Assembly: GCA_944470555.2 (NCBI GenBank)
Contig: OX104128.1
Span: 37,555,920 to 37,619,919 of the forward strand
Length of the DNA: 64,000 bases
Direction of reading: 5' to 3'
Source: Heterobilharzia americana
Lineage: Eukaryota > Platyhelminthes > Trematoda > Strigeidida > Schistosomatidae
The notes beneath the pieces were generated by a model that searched no databases, was not told where the DNA came from, and saw only the letters and a program-made list of their open reading frames with translations. Within the stretch, counting starts at the first letter, position 1. Each line of letters starts with the position of its first letter. Shown here piece by piece: positions 22,186 through 34,190 of this stretch. The translations under genes and the position numbers were made by a program.

Positions 22186-24158
22186 AAGTTGCTTCCGCTC
22201 CTCACTGGAGTCACAACCAGCAGGAATGAGTCCTCTCGCATCAATCGGTTCGGATGAGGTTGCGGAAATCCACTGACTTTCGCCAACCTTCAGATATAGG
22301 TTACGAATTGTCTCAACCTCTGTTTCCTTCTACAGCAGACTGAATATTATGCCAAGTTTCCTCTGGATGACCATTGCTGTCACGCTCAGATAGGTGCTCG
22401 ATAATCTTCAGCCTACACTCACACTTGACATACTCTTCATTCAATGCAGATAAAACAGGCTTCACTGCCGCCTGCTTCACCGCCATCAATAAGGCACAGA
22501 CATACACGACACCATACCAACATGTGACCAGGGTTCAAACAAGTACTCCAGAAAGAACGAAAATCCTCCACCGATCCTCTCCAATGGTGACTTATGACAG
22601 TTTGATCTGTCTTTGTCTGTCGTTAATTTGATATCGACGGACACCAAGTGAGACAATGTCGCTCCCTGTGCTCGAAGTTGATGCTGGCGAGAAACAAGTG
22701 ATTGTCGGAACAGAATTGTAGGGGACAGTCACCATTGTCGGTTCACTGATGTGAGACACCGTAGATACTTCTGAGATATCTTTCCCATTGGTTCAGCTTC
22801 CCTATTTGAACGCTGAAGTCACCTGCAACTAAAACTATGCGTGAATGTTTTGCTTGATGTAGCGAAATTGGCAGCTTTCAATAGGGTTCATCCTGCATGT
22901 CATCTGAACTGCAGTCGGCAAGTGCGAAGGCAGAGATTTCGAATAGACACCGTCTAGTCTCACGATGCTTTCTAGGTTTTACAGGTTTGTTCAGTCGGAC
23001 AGCATACAGATGGCTATTGAGTGATATCCAGTTCAGAAGCGTGTTTTCTTCTCGAGAACTTAATTCCATACTTATACCGAAGAGTCCACGATCTGCAGCC
23101 TCTGAATCTCAGGACACGTGGATTTTTGAAATTCACAACACTAGCCAGGTGAATTCAAGTGAATAGCCATGGGTTGGGATTCGAGAGTTCTGGTGATCAG
23201 TGCCTGTTGCCCGATTCACCATAGGGTTCAGAGGTTGAAGGCTGTAATATGAAACTGAAGTTGTGCCTTGAGGGGCTAGCAGTAGTATCTCCATGGCTTT
23301 GATTGTTGGCAATGGTCACAAAGTGATGGCTTGAGGAAGTTGTAATGGCCTGACGCTAGTATCAGGAATTAAAGGTTAAGGGAAGAGACAAAAGTAGGGA
23401 GTGTTGGTTACGGTGGATCGAGTTTGGCAAAGTGCTGAAAGCGTCCAGGTAGTTGATACTTTGAGCTGTCCTCACCATGGAAAGCCATTTCTTCTTGACG
23501 TAACTGACGAGGAAGGGTTCGTGTGTGATCACAGAGCTCGTTTGGCGTCAACCTCAAGCTGGTCACCTGCGATCATTTTGCAAGTTTGAGATTTTCGTTT
23601 GTCTCCGAATCCGACTATGAACCCAGGTTGCCGACATCGGTATTTAGTGGGGTAGTGCATGTGTGCTAGTTTTGTGGCTGACCGTTCCTAATTCCCATTC
23701 CCTCAGGGAATATAGAGTCGGAGTGACACCACCGGTCATCCAAGGGAAGCATCTTGCTGTTTTCACACTCCCGTCCAGTGAGCAGTGCGACCACCCTCAG
23801 ACCTCCATCATAGTGTGGTTACTTACGCCGTAACGGTGACTGATTTTCGTCTTACCACTACCCAACAGACCCTTCTCGCACAGTGGGCCTCGACGGGACA
23901 CGTTTGCGCGGCATGGCTCGTTGGTTCATCGCCATACGCCAGCCTGACCATCACGTCAAGGTGTCGGCCATCGATTGGGACATGGACATATCGGTCTATT
24001 AATATGTGTGCATTTGTAAGCAAGCGCTCAAGTGTTTTGTCTGGCCTAGGTAAAATTAACTTGTTCCTTTAGTCGTGGCAGTACGCGTATCTTTCGGACT
24101 TTCCGGGACTGGATGGATAATAGAGAATGTGTTCGCTAGTGGACTAGCCTCTCCTGTT
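22186..24158. repeat. Inverted duplicate arm A of RTE region
   Basis: Near-identical to the reverse complement of 51166-53140, including shared stop codons and frameshifts; all sizeable frames in the two arms translate identically. Confidence 0.85.
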
Positions 24159-24449
24159 TTACTTTCATATTCAGACCCGTCAGGTTGTGTTGTTTTGCAT
24201 TGTCTCGGCTTAGAAACAGATTTCTCTACTTACAGGAAGTTTAAGGACCGATATCTGCGTCGTATTCAGGCTTTTGCTGGATGCTAGTGAACTGATGCGT
24301 TGCCATATGCCGGTCGAACTGTCCTCCAAATTGTCCTGTCGTTAGAGGTTGTTAGGGTACCATCGTGAATCAGTCGACCGCGTGATGTTGTGGTAGTGTT
24401 TAACGTGGAATTGAGCCCGGAGAAAGTTTGTGACGCTGATGAGAGTTAT

Positions 24450-24450
24450 G

Positions 24451-24526
<76 letters not shown>
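24450..24526. repeat. (AT)n microsatellite
   Basis: About 76 bases of alternating AT between the two inverted RTE 3' ends. Confidence 0.95.
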
Positions 24527-24529
<3 letters not shown>

Positions 24530-25035
24530 GAAGGACGACTTTCAACACATAGGTCATAGGTTCATACCTTTCTTCTCCTACCGATGTTTTGGAAGTCAGG
24601 TTTTTTTTTGCTCTTACGAAATCTGTGGGGGCATTTTCTATTGTATGAATATGCACATGGTTGATAGGTGCACTTTTAATTCTCTTTTTTCGATTTTCAA
24701 TGGATATGTGCGGACGGAATGGTCGTTTTAGGCGACGACGCTGACTAATGCATCAGCTAAAGTTTGAGTATATTAATCATGTCTGTCTCCTTTTAATCTT
24801 CCCTTTCAGTCTGCAGTTACTTTCAGCTCGGTCATAAGGTTTAAAATGGCTGGTTGCGTTGACCGCTTCACTTATTCAGTTGGTTGCATTAGCTCGGACT
24901 GGCTGACCGCTTACGAAATCTCAGCTGGTATACAGAAGACTCGTTTGTCATCTGGCTACTTGTGTATTTTTTGATGCCAAAGAGTATGCTTCACTACGAT
25001 TCGTTGCATCCTTTTACACGCCTATGAAAGATTGC

Positions 25036-25474
25036 CGACTGAATTAGAAGATATACAGAGACTACAGGTTTCTGAGCATGTATCTTCGTAGCATTGCTGC
25101 CGTATGGTGGAATCACCATGTGAGCAATGTTGAGGTCAGGCGAAAGGTACTAGGCGTGGCAGGTAAGTCGGTCGATGAGGTTGCGAGCCTTCATAGACTT
25201 AGGGGTCCTAGACATGTACTGCCCATGCCGGACCACCACCTATATCGAAGTACAATACTGGGTGAAGTTGGGAGAATGCTCAGTGTAGACTACCTGGCCG
25301 GGGTCCTCTAGACGATGGGAATCAAAATTTTTACGCTCAATGATATGGCTGGGAACTGATCACGATGGCGTGGGTGTATTTATTCACTTTGGTACCTTCT
25401 AAAGCTTCAAAACTTGCACTAATAATTATCTTCAAATTTATTCTCTCATACGCCTTTTTCTGCTTTGATACCGT
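25036..25474 (+). pseudogene. RTE 3' end, right arm of inverted pair
   Basis: Plus-strand frame 25078-25311 (77 codons) has the RTE C-terminal pattern WWNHHVSNVEVRRKVLG, RGPRHVLPMPDHHLYR, GEVGRML. Upstream RT is absent. It faces the larger minus-strand copy. Confidence 0.8.
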
Positions 25475-26348
25475 TTTTATCTACTTGCATGTTACTGTGC
25501 ACCTCAAACTAATGTACTTGTGAAATTCGACGTTAATTTGCCTGTCCGTACGTATTCCCAACAGGTTATATTTGGAAGTGTGACTTGACTGATATTATCG
25601 GACGTTAAGTACAAGCAGTATATGGATATATAAATGAAAAGCACACTATCAGTTTTATTCTGTTCTGACCTCTTATTAAAAACGTATGGGACGTGAAAAA
25701 AGCAGTCATAATCCAACGATCCAGACGAAGAATGTCATCAAAAAGCATTCTGTAATAGTGATAAAAAGGTGACTTGTGTAAAAGTTACGTATTCGAAAGA
25801 ACAGTTATCAATATGACTACGGTTCGTGAACACAAGGGGACTATTAGTAGTGATAAGTTAGATATGGCTTATACATATCTAAATCCGTATTAGCGTTGTG
25901 TACATTGCGATACTTAAGTGGTAAAAGCAGTTTTGCGAACAAAGCCCTGGAAATCCCATTACATATGATCCAATATTCTCATAGACTTGTAGGTAAAAGC
26001 CACCATTTGTTTCCCAAAGATTCCAAACTTACTTGGTACTTTAAATCCATCAACTGCTGCAAATTTCTTAATGAACTTCCAGATTCTCAAAATTTTTAAG
26101 TGACCGCGTTCTCCGTAAGTGTTGGCCGAGAAAACTGGCTATCGTTACTAGTTCGTAAGTGATTCACCTATGTGCAAATACACATACATATGTATAAGTC
26201 GAAAAAGGTAAAGCATTCCCGTCCTTAACACCAAATTCACCCAGAAAAAGCCTGACTTCAACGAATATATAAAACAATGGCGTTGAATAAGATGTATAAA
26301 TATTTTGATACATGTACAATTTAAGTGTTATGCAAATGTGCAGTAACA
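25475..26348. other. Unique-looking AT-rich DNA
   Basis: No mobile-element signature recognised. Immediately downstream of SmD3, so it should include that gene's 3' UTR near its right edge. Confidence 0.5.
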
Positions 26349-26811
26349 TTAGAACCTGCCAACAGTTCGTCCGGTACCCCGTACAGGTGTGACACGTCCA
26401 CGAACAAATGTTCCACGACCACGAACTAAATGGAACATTACTTCAAAAAATATCAACTTACCACCCGCTCTTAACATTGCGTTTTTACCTCTTCCTGTTC
26501 CTAAACCTTTAGCGCCTTGCGGCCGTTTCAGCATAGGAGAATTCTTCAACATATCTGGAAGGATAAGGAATCTAAAAGATTAAGTAGTAACAAATAGAAC
26601 CATACCGAATTTTACTGCCACGAATGTAAACCTGTTGAAGATTGGAAGTACGTCCATCACGAGAAGTCATGATAATATCATTCATGTGAACGTTCATATT
26701 ATCTTCCGCCTCAACAAGTTTCCCACGGAAAACTTCGCCACTGACAGTTTCCAGGGTAACGACATGTCCCTCAGCATCATGCAAAACTTTGATAGGAATA
26801 CCAACCGACAT
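26349..26811 (-). CDS. SNRPD3: Small nuclear ribonucleoprotein Sm D3
   Basis: Three exons join in frame to 130 residues: 26811-26606, 26571-26462 and 26425-26349 (stop 26351-26349). Both introns are tiny (34 and 36 nt) with GT..AG ends. The protein starts [18 protein letters not shown]; it carries the Sm1 region with EAEDNMN (about 34-40), the Sm2 signature [15 protein letters not shown] (61-75), then MLKNSPMLK and an RG-rich tail (about 105-130) that in the family carries symmetric dimethylarginines. SmD3 sits in the heptameric Sm ring on U1, U2, U4 and U5 snRNA, and in flukes also on the spliced-leader RNA. An upstream in-frame ATG at 26832 would add seven residues, but the family start is at 26811. 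Length matches orthologs and no defect is seen. Confidence 0.96.
26426..26461 (-). other. SmD3 intron 2 (36 nt)
   Basis: GTAAGT donor (26461 downward) and TTTAG acceptor (at 26426). Removing it turns RAG|GKL into RAGVRGRG and keeps the RG tail in frame. Confidence 0.9.
26572..26605 (-). other. SmD3 intron 1 (34 nt)
   Basis: Donor GTATGG, acceptor TTTTAG. It splits the Arg codon of SKIRFLIL, giving a perfect family match after removal. Confidence 0.92.
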
Positions 26812-26989
26812 TGCAATCACAAAATTTTTCAAACGCGCGCCGATGAGTTTGACGCTACATTTTAGTTTCAGTCATCATGATAGTAGGCCAGTTGTCCTTC
26901 AGTAATCCTTGTAGTATATATTTCTGTGAACATGTAGTTTTTCTTGGAAAGCGTTGACTGAAGGCGGTAATACTGCTTCCTAAGGTAAG

Positions 26990-28505
26990 CAGTCATTGAT
27001 TACGCGATGTGAGAAACACAGATACGCACTCAGTTGGTTCGACCGCAGTTTTTGAGATAAGCAATCTCACCAGAAGAGAAAAATGTGACGTACCACTGTC
27101 AAAAGTATTATTAATGATACGGGATACCAGTACTTCATTATCCCGTTTACTACAGTGAGATGGAGAGAATAAGCTTGGCCGACCTGATCGTTTCTCACTG
27201 GGTGGATTCAAAAGACTTGTAAAAACCTTAGTGCCTTCTTTTTGAGCACGCATCAGCACATCAGGACCCATTCTTGAGCATAAGCTATGCGCCTTAATTC
27301 AGTATTCTAAATGTGGTCTAACGTAAAGAGAAGAGAGAATTCCGAACAAATCCCGATCGAAACTTTCGGGAAATCTGCGGATAGACCATAACACACGGAA
27401 ATCCTTTGCTGCTCCTGCATTGCAGCATACTGAAGTTCCCAAGCAGTTGCTTATGATGATACCTAAATCCCTTAGTTCGAAGAATGAGAGTAGTGGTGTA
27501 GCATCAACAGAATACCGGGAACAACTGCTGTCACGAATGAGCTCTGTTGTACTTTTGCCAGAGCTGATTTCCAGGCGCCGATGTTTAGACCAACCTACCA
27601 GTTGATTCAAATCTGCTTAAAGTACATGTTTATCAGCATCAACATGTTTGACTCTCCAAACATTTATCTCATCGGGCAATAGCAGCACCGAGGAGTTGAG
27701 CATTTGCAGTGATTCGCTAACATATAAAGAGAAAAGTGGACGACCTACGACTGTTACCTGAGGAGCTACACCTATCACAGGTTTCCTTCTGGACGGTTTC
27801 TGATCAATTATCACCGCTTGCCTTCTGTCGTACAGAAAGACCCTAATTTTGCTCGTGGTACTGTACCAAACTCGAAAGAGGGCATCTTCTCTAATCAGTT
27901 CACATGAGACACTTTATCGAATGCCTTACTGAGGTCTGCAAACACGACATCGATTGACATCGTACCATCAAGGGCTGTAACCTATCCCTCTCAGAAGATG
28001 AGGAGGTTTGTCAGACATCAGTGTCTGGTATGAAGGCATTGTTGCTATAGTGTCGAAAGATTATCTGATTAAACATGGTTAAGTAGCGTATCAAGAATTA
28101 TTTTCCGTAAAACCCTAATAACTATGACAGGTGGACGCACAGAGCGGTAATCAGCTGTTAACTGCGACTACTTGCCCTAAAAAGTGGGCCGATTATGGCA
28201 CCTATGCAGTCTCTGCGGTGGCGAATCTGAGACGGTGACACATTGGAAAGAATAGTGACCGGTTCGGTGACAATGTCAGCTGGCAAAGTTAGCAAGCTCA
28301 TATTGAACCCATCAGAGCTATAGGATAGTGGGCAAATAAGAAGATTTTACCTTGTGTACTAGCCATGTATCCAGTGGTGAGGCAGTGCTGACACCACTGC
28401 TGAGGACTTCACAAATGTATTCCGACGGGCATTCAGCTTTAGATAGATTGGATTCCAGCAGATTCCCAGGACTCTCGACCGCCCACCATAGTCTCACTGC
28501 AAGGC
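26990..28505 (-). pseudogene. CR1 (SR1-like) reverse transcriptase remnant
   Basis: Minus-strand order: linker SEYICEVLSSGVSTASPLDT (about 28465-28370); RT core with LLNHV, ADLSKAFDKVSH (about 27940-27900), and APQVTVVGRPLFSLYV (about 27765-27715); then LPDEINVWR, where the catalytic FADDIKVWR should be (about 27680-27650); then LRDLGII and SLYVRPHLEY (27480-27300). The mutated ADD motif and many stops show it is dead. Its 5' edge is fused to an RTE endonuclease in the same orientation. Confidence 0.8.
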
Positions 28506-28510
28506 ACAGG

Positions 28511-29110
28511 CATAAACGACGCCATACCAACATGTGACCAGGGTTCAAACAAGTACTCCAGAAAGAACGAAAATCCTCCACCGATCCTCTCCAATGGTGA
28601 CTTATGACAGTTTGATCTGTCTTTGTCTGTCGTTAATTTGATATCGACGGACACCAAGTGAGACAATGTCGCTCCCTGTGCTCGAAGTTGATGCTGGCGA
28701 GAAACAAGTGATTGTCGGAACAGAATTGTAGGGGACAGTCACCATTGTCGGTTCACTGATGTGAGACACCGTAGATACTTCTGAGATATCTTTCCCATTG
28801 GTTCAGCTTCCCTATTTGAACGCTGAAGTCACCTGCAACTAAAACTATGCGTGAATGTTTTGCTTGATGTAGCGAAATTGGCAGCTTTCAATAGGGTTCA
28901 TCCTGCATGTCATCTGAACTGCAGTCGGCAAGTGCGAAGGCAGAGATTTCGAATAGACACCGTCTAGTCTCACGATGCTTTCTAGGTTTTACAGGTTTGT
29001 TCAGTCGGACAGCATACAGATGGCTATTGAGTGATATCCAGTTCAGAAGCGTGTTTTCTTCTCGAGAACTTAATTCCATACTTATACCGAAGAGTCCACG
29101 AACTGCATCC
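28511..29110 (-). pseudogene. RTE endonuclease fragment, duplicated
   Basis: Sequence from about 28511 to 29092 is the same as 22511-23092 at an exact 6,000-base offset, with the same stops. It encodes pieces of the RTE endonuclease (MELSSREENTLLNWIS, CSSDDM, VEDFRSFWS). Beyond 29092 it changes to unrelated sequence, and below 28511 it joins a CR1 linker. Confidence 0.85.
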
Positions 29111-32100
29111 ACCGAGGCGACTGGGGCAGGTAGTTTTGGTTTGGTGGGTTGAATTTTGTATAGCAATGGAAGGGTACGTGTGGCTTTTAACTTTTTCGCT
29201 CTCCTCACAGATGAAACTGCTCCTGCAAAGAAGCTGAATGTAACGTTACATCGGTGTTGTGTGGTCCCGTAGCTCAGTTGAGATCTCTTTCTGCCTCCCA
29301 GTCATTTATTTCAAGGACTATCAGTTTGGTGTTTAGTATTCGAGACCAGACGGGAAGATTTTATTCCAACTTCTCCGAAATACCACGAAGCATAACTTCG
29401 GATGTCGGCATTTTCTGGCGCCCTCTCACTTCGCATATTGAAGTCATCATTGGCACCGTCAGTTGATCATCCGTGCACGTAGTTGATGAACATTGCCCAT
29501 TGACATGTGGGGGAATTCAAATATCTACTTGAGAACCCCTGACGACAGTTATCGGAGTTTGATGGCATTAGTCCTCACATCATCCGTCTTTGTCTTGTAT
29601 GATATCAGTCTTTACTATCTACTCGTTCGTTAAGTGGTGTGAATTGCAGCAACTTGGTTTCATTCCCCCCCCCTCTTGAATGGAAGCCCACCTTCATATA
29701 TAAAGTGAAAGTGGCAAATATCTTTATGGGAACCTTTGCTTTGCAGCAATCGACTTGTGTTTTCGGTCACAACAACACTAACTTCCCTATATTCGGTGTC
29801 AGAGGCCACTTGCAATACAGCCTTCCGTTCTATCTGCCCGAACACTTGCCCATCTTCGTTAGACCAGAAACACACCCATTGCGAGCTCTTGAGAAACCCC
29901 ATATTCAACCTCCGACATCCCTAAAAAATAGAAAATGAACCCATCATTAGTTAATCGTACTATCTGCGGGGCAAAGAAGCTTCGAGAAAATGAACTAAAG
30001 TCGGATTTTCAGCTTCATTTTACCTGAGCGAGTGCACTAGGCACTGATTCACGCGGATCCTTCGTCTACAAAGTCAAGAGTCCAACATTTACATTTCGAA
30101 CATTGGTATTTTCATGAAATTAGAGACATCAGTGATAAATTTTGCAAAAAGCCAAGAATAGATAGTTTGCAAGCACATTTCCCCAAGTATTACCGCTAAA
30201 CCGGTGTGACTATAACTATAACTGACCGTCTTCTTCCAGGTACCCACGTTTTCTGCACTAAGCACGCAGACCTCAGCAGCAAGTGTTCAGGCTATAAGCT
30301 GCCCTATAACCTGAAACACTAACAGAGAGTAGTGTCCGGTCAAACTTGACTAAGATAACTACTGCTCATAAGATTTTAAATGTTGGACTTATTCATGATG
30401 GCCGGCTTCTGTTTAAATGCATGACAGCTGTCGCTTGCCACGGCCTTAATAATCAAACAGTGGCTGCCTTTAATATTTTCAGTCAAGCACTCCGATTAGT
30501 GATATTACATATAATAAACCTTTCACTGTCCACACGGATATTCACCTTCTACGGGCAGTCCTTATACCAAGAACCTCCCAACCCTGACAAGACATCTCTG
30601 CGTCTCTCTGCATGAGATTATTCCTTAATCTAAAATCCTGGTCACGTCTTCGCAGAAACGGTAACTGCTTACAACAAACAAGCAGCCATACTACGAACCA
30701 CTTGGTGGATGGTCAAAGACAGCCACCACGAAGTGCGCGTATTACAAACGGGAATACAGTGATTCTTTCTAAGATGAAATCTGGAAACTTATCCATCTTA
30801 TATCTTTAAGCAGGGAGACCTCAGTTACAGGGAACTATATGCATACTAGACAAACAACCCAGTGTTGATTTAGATATGTCGTAGAGCTCAGGAGATGCAC
30901 CCTTTCTAGTTACAGCGGTTGCCAGTAAACACGAAAACACCAACTAACCACAGATAAGCCACCCATGGATACTAGAAAGCTTATTCCCAAGGAAAAGGCA
31001 TTTATAACTGAAGTACATCTCGGGACATGCAAGCAGTGTTCAAACAACAAGTAAAACTCATTGTCTTCGACATACCCTCACCCCTTAGTTGAGAAAGTGT
31101 ACACTCACGCGTATTAACGCTAATTTATTGTCACAACTCCAAGCCTCCCGCGACTTGCACACAGTAGCCTTGCCGTAAACTTAAAGACAGCCTCAAAACT
31201 ACCACAAAGTTAAAATACTCTCTATCTCAGTCTGTTAAACGTGTTCATTATGGTCTGGCACAGATCAGTTTAAAATCTGACGCATCACATCCTCAACAAA
31301 TGTTAAGGATAAGGATGTAACCTTTTAAAAATGTAGCCTTTGCCTTAACGAAAATAAGGCAGAGAATAATCAGATATTGCCAACTCTTATTACAGCACAC
31401 TTGTCTACCCCTGAAACAGACGATAACACGCATGTATTTGTTTAACGCAAAGACACCATACCACTGAACGGACAACAATCGCAGCACAATCATCAGTCAA
31501 GTGGCAAATTTCTTTAAAAAGCACTTTTTGTCTGAAATGATGCGAAAAAATGCCTCAGTGGTTTAAAGTACAGAAAGCCTAAATTACCCGTTAATCAGAC
31601 AAGAAAGTAACAGTAGACCTATGCTTAGAGTCATTGATGGGGTGGCACTTAAAGCTAATGTGGGAACAATCTTACTGTCATCCGGCCAGTAGAACGACTT
31701 TGCTTTCGGACCTCCAGTCATAATGCAACTTCTTGAGTCATGATAGCAACTGTTTCTTCCCACTGTTACATAAATAACCTTTCTAGTATAGTGGAGCCCC
31801 GAAATCTGAGCTTTCCAGCCAGCGCAGCTCCTCGGGTCAATGAGATATACAAGCCCGACCACCAAGTCAATACAGCAGCTATTGATTAGGGAAATAAATG
31901 CAATAAACGCAGTGGCTAGTAACGTTGCGGTAGCTCTTGCGAAATAATTGTTTGGCTGGCGTTAAATTTCCAACAACTTATTATTTTCGAACTCCATCAG
32001 CAAATTTGGCCAAATAGAGTTGAATCAGTTGTACGTTTGCTAGATGTATGACACATACATGTTTCACTCATAGTTTATAATTTAAACCCATTTTTTCGTC

Positions 32101-32270
32101 CATCCCTGTTAAGCTTATTACTACTCACTGTGGAATAATGTCACAGTCTGAGTTATTGGGTGTTTAAAATCTCCAGATTACCGCTTTTTATGTGAAACAC
32201 CGGGCAAGTCCTGGTTAATGTCTCCAGATAAAATGGTTACAGTGTCTCCAGTAGATCAGTTACGCGTGGT
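29111..32270. other. Unassigned, probably old retroelement DNA
   Basis: The minus strand at about 29480-29120 remains open for short stretches with charged, coiled-coil-like composition (for instance LIVLEINDWEAERDLN), possibly a retroelement ORF1. From 29500 to 32270 several 60-100 codon frames exist on both strands with no recognisable family. Nothing more can be supported. Confidence 0.3.
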
Positions 32271-33110
32271 GTAAGACATTACCACAGTGACACGGTCTCT
32301 ATCACTGGGTGTGTTCGTCCACCTGGTCCTCCGGTGAGGGCAGCCAGAATGGAAAGCCAAGTAGTTAGAGAGGACAGACAAATCAAGGCTGGACCAAGCA
32401 CAAAATTGCGGTAATTCAAGTGGCCGAAACTCCCTATTGCATTCAACGAAGAAATAGACGACATGCCTGAAAAATACTCTGGTTCGCGTTCACACCCTCT
32501 GCCAGAGAGGTGCTGTTCGCTATCTTCGCACGGCTGGGGCGTTTTCACAGAATTAAAAGGGTGCAAGTATCCGGCGCTTATCACCGGACTGGCGGTAACT
32601 GGGGGTCCACCCTGGAGAGTTGAAGGGCCCCGACTCTGTACTGATGGCGCTCGTAGGCTTGTGGCTCCGAATGGGACGCACGGCGTATGAACCTATTTCG
32701 GTCGCTGGCAAACACGCGCATGCAGCTGCGGATGTCGCCTGACCTCCTTGTGGATTAGACTACATCAAAGTTTCGTGGAGTAGTCTCCCAAGACAACCAC
32801 CCGCTTTGGTCTGGGCGCCTAGGCAGTATCCCAAGCCTCATACAAAATATGAGTTTACAGTATGACATGAGGATTTCGGGGCTGTTACTCAACTTGTCCG
32901 CGAGCACTCGAACTCTCAACACTACGGACGTTTTGCCCTATCACTTGATCTATTGCTATCACATTGTTTCTGCTATTTTTTGCTATTACCATCGGATCTT
33001 TTGTCTTTATCTTTACTTCACTCAAACCCTTTCACTATCTGGGCTTCTGGCCTTTTTCTACTGTTTTGAGTCGCCAGACAGTTGCCTCCGTAAAGCTATC
33101 CTCCAGTGCG
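32271..33110 (+). repeat. Retroelement-like leader segment, GC-richer
   Basis: Distinctly higher GC than its surroundings, with long interrupted frames. It resembles what I remember of the 5' untranslated region of fluke RTE/CR1 elements, but this could not be verified, and no protein domain is present. Confidence 0.3.
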
Positions 33111-33276
33111 ATATAAGAGTGGCAATATATTTCGAATGGTGAATTATATGAACACATGCCATTTTTAAGGGCAATATGTGAGTGTTGTTTTTCCCGGCTA
33201 AGCTGAGGAAATTCAGAAACAATCGATCCCAGTGCCATGTACATTCATCCGGGGTAGGTAACTGTTTGGATATTGC

Positions 33277-34064
33277 TGGTCACAAATACCGGGCAAAAGA
33301 CATTTCTTTACACAGTGGCAGTGAAAATTTATACGGGTATAATTACTCATTATGGTCAGCATCCCGGCGATAATTATAATAATAATAATAATAATAATAA
33401 TATATTTCATGCAACAAAGGTTACATGAATACAAACCAGTTTACAGGTTTGATCACTTTGGTAATGAGAGATGACTATTATGTACAATGTTATGCTTTAC
33501 ATTAGATGCTGTGATTTATGGCATATAGGAGGCATGTTGAAGCAGGCTCAGTTCGAATTTGAAGATTATCCGGTCACCGTTTGAATCATCCAATATTCTT
33601 GAAGGTGAGGCCGCATCACAGTCATGGCCTTGAGGTGTGCGCGTTCGTCATCAGGTTTCGGTGCCAATATTTCCCACTGACAAATGCGATTTGTAGGATT
33701 CCATTTGAATGCAGGACTGGTTAAGTAAATCTGAAAAGTGAATAACAAAAGCGAGCAGCAGGCGAAATTTGTAACAGAAACATAAAAATACGCATGAGTA
33801 GATCAACCATGATACATCTGTGTGAATTCTTTGTACTGACTGTTAAACTTACTTGAGGAAGTGTCCAGAACCAACTGTTTAGAGGTAAGCTTAGGTGGAA
33901 GAAGATGAAGGTGCGCGCGACAGTGATGAAAGTCAGTCTGAAGCTGAAGATATCACTACGAAATAGAAAGATTAGAGGATATTTGACCAGGTATTAACTT
34001 GTTATATACCTATGTACAAGCGTATGATGAAGTTATAAACATTTAGGTGAAATCCGTGGTTTTT
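33277..34064. repeat. Inverted duplication, arm 1
   Basis: Almost exactly the reverse complement of 36914-37700. The arm includes about 95 bases outside the (AAT)n-bounded insertion. Confidence 0.85.
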
Positions 34065-34190
34065 TTTTTGTTCTTAGGACCACCACCCTTTATCTGGTCA
34101 CCAGGGGAATGATCATGGTGTTGCCTGTTGAGCATTACCATATCGGGTCTACCGAAACTACATGATCGGTAAGAGTAGACTGGATATCTA
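33376..34190 (-). mobile_element. CR1-type 3' end carrying a spliced-gene fragment
   Basis: On the minus strand the unit ends in a stem-loop (33451-33432) and an (ATT)n tail (33404-33376), typical of CR1-like 3' ends here. Upstream lies a gene-like segment with two open blocks separated by a GTAAGT..TTTTCAG intron. A third copy (49397-50190) shares both ends. Confidence 0.6.
33566..33960 (-). pseudogene. Two-exon gene fragment, copy 1
   Basis: Minus-strand exon 1 (from about 33990 to about 33855) reads YPLIFLFRSDIFSFRLTF..TLPQ, strongly hydrophobic and membrane-like. It ends at a GTAAGT donor. After an intron of about 130 nt ending TTTTCAG (about 33732) comes IYLTSPAFKWNPTNRICQ to YWMIQTVTG and a stop (33566). 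The spliced product would be about 105 residues. Family not recognised. The retained intron means it was captured as genomic DNA, not as a processed mRNA. Confidence 0.5.

Larger units (their letters stand above)
20894..24158 (-). pseudogene. RTE (SR2-like) retrotransposon, 5'-to-3' remnant
   Basis: Minus-strand order from 24158 downward: 5' region; endonuclease pieces (MELSSREENTLLNWIS to CSSDDM, 23069-22880; VAGDFSVQIGKL and WRGSVEDFRSFWS around 22840-22550); linker (22507-22313); RT start (RRAAGPDSSPPELLKD around 21830-21780); a SIVYEIPG to REQQTREN segment; then the 3' end (21288-21055 and beyond). Stops and frameshifts are frequent, and the RT segment with the catalytic YADD is missing at the 21333-21350 junction. 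In a live RTE the endonuclease nicks target DNA and RT primes from the nick. This copy is dead. Confidence 0.8.

Noticed and set aside
23785..24072. 95-codon frame duplicated at 51246-51533 as a conserved gene
   Set aside because: Identity comes from duplication of the whole 1.97-kb DNA block, stops included, not from protein-level conservation.
24342..24656. 104-codon frame with Tyr-Ile repeats
   Set aside because: It is simply the translated (AT)n microsatellite.
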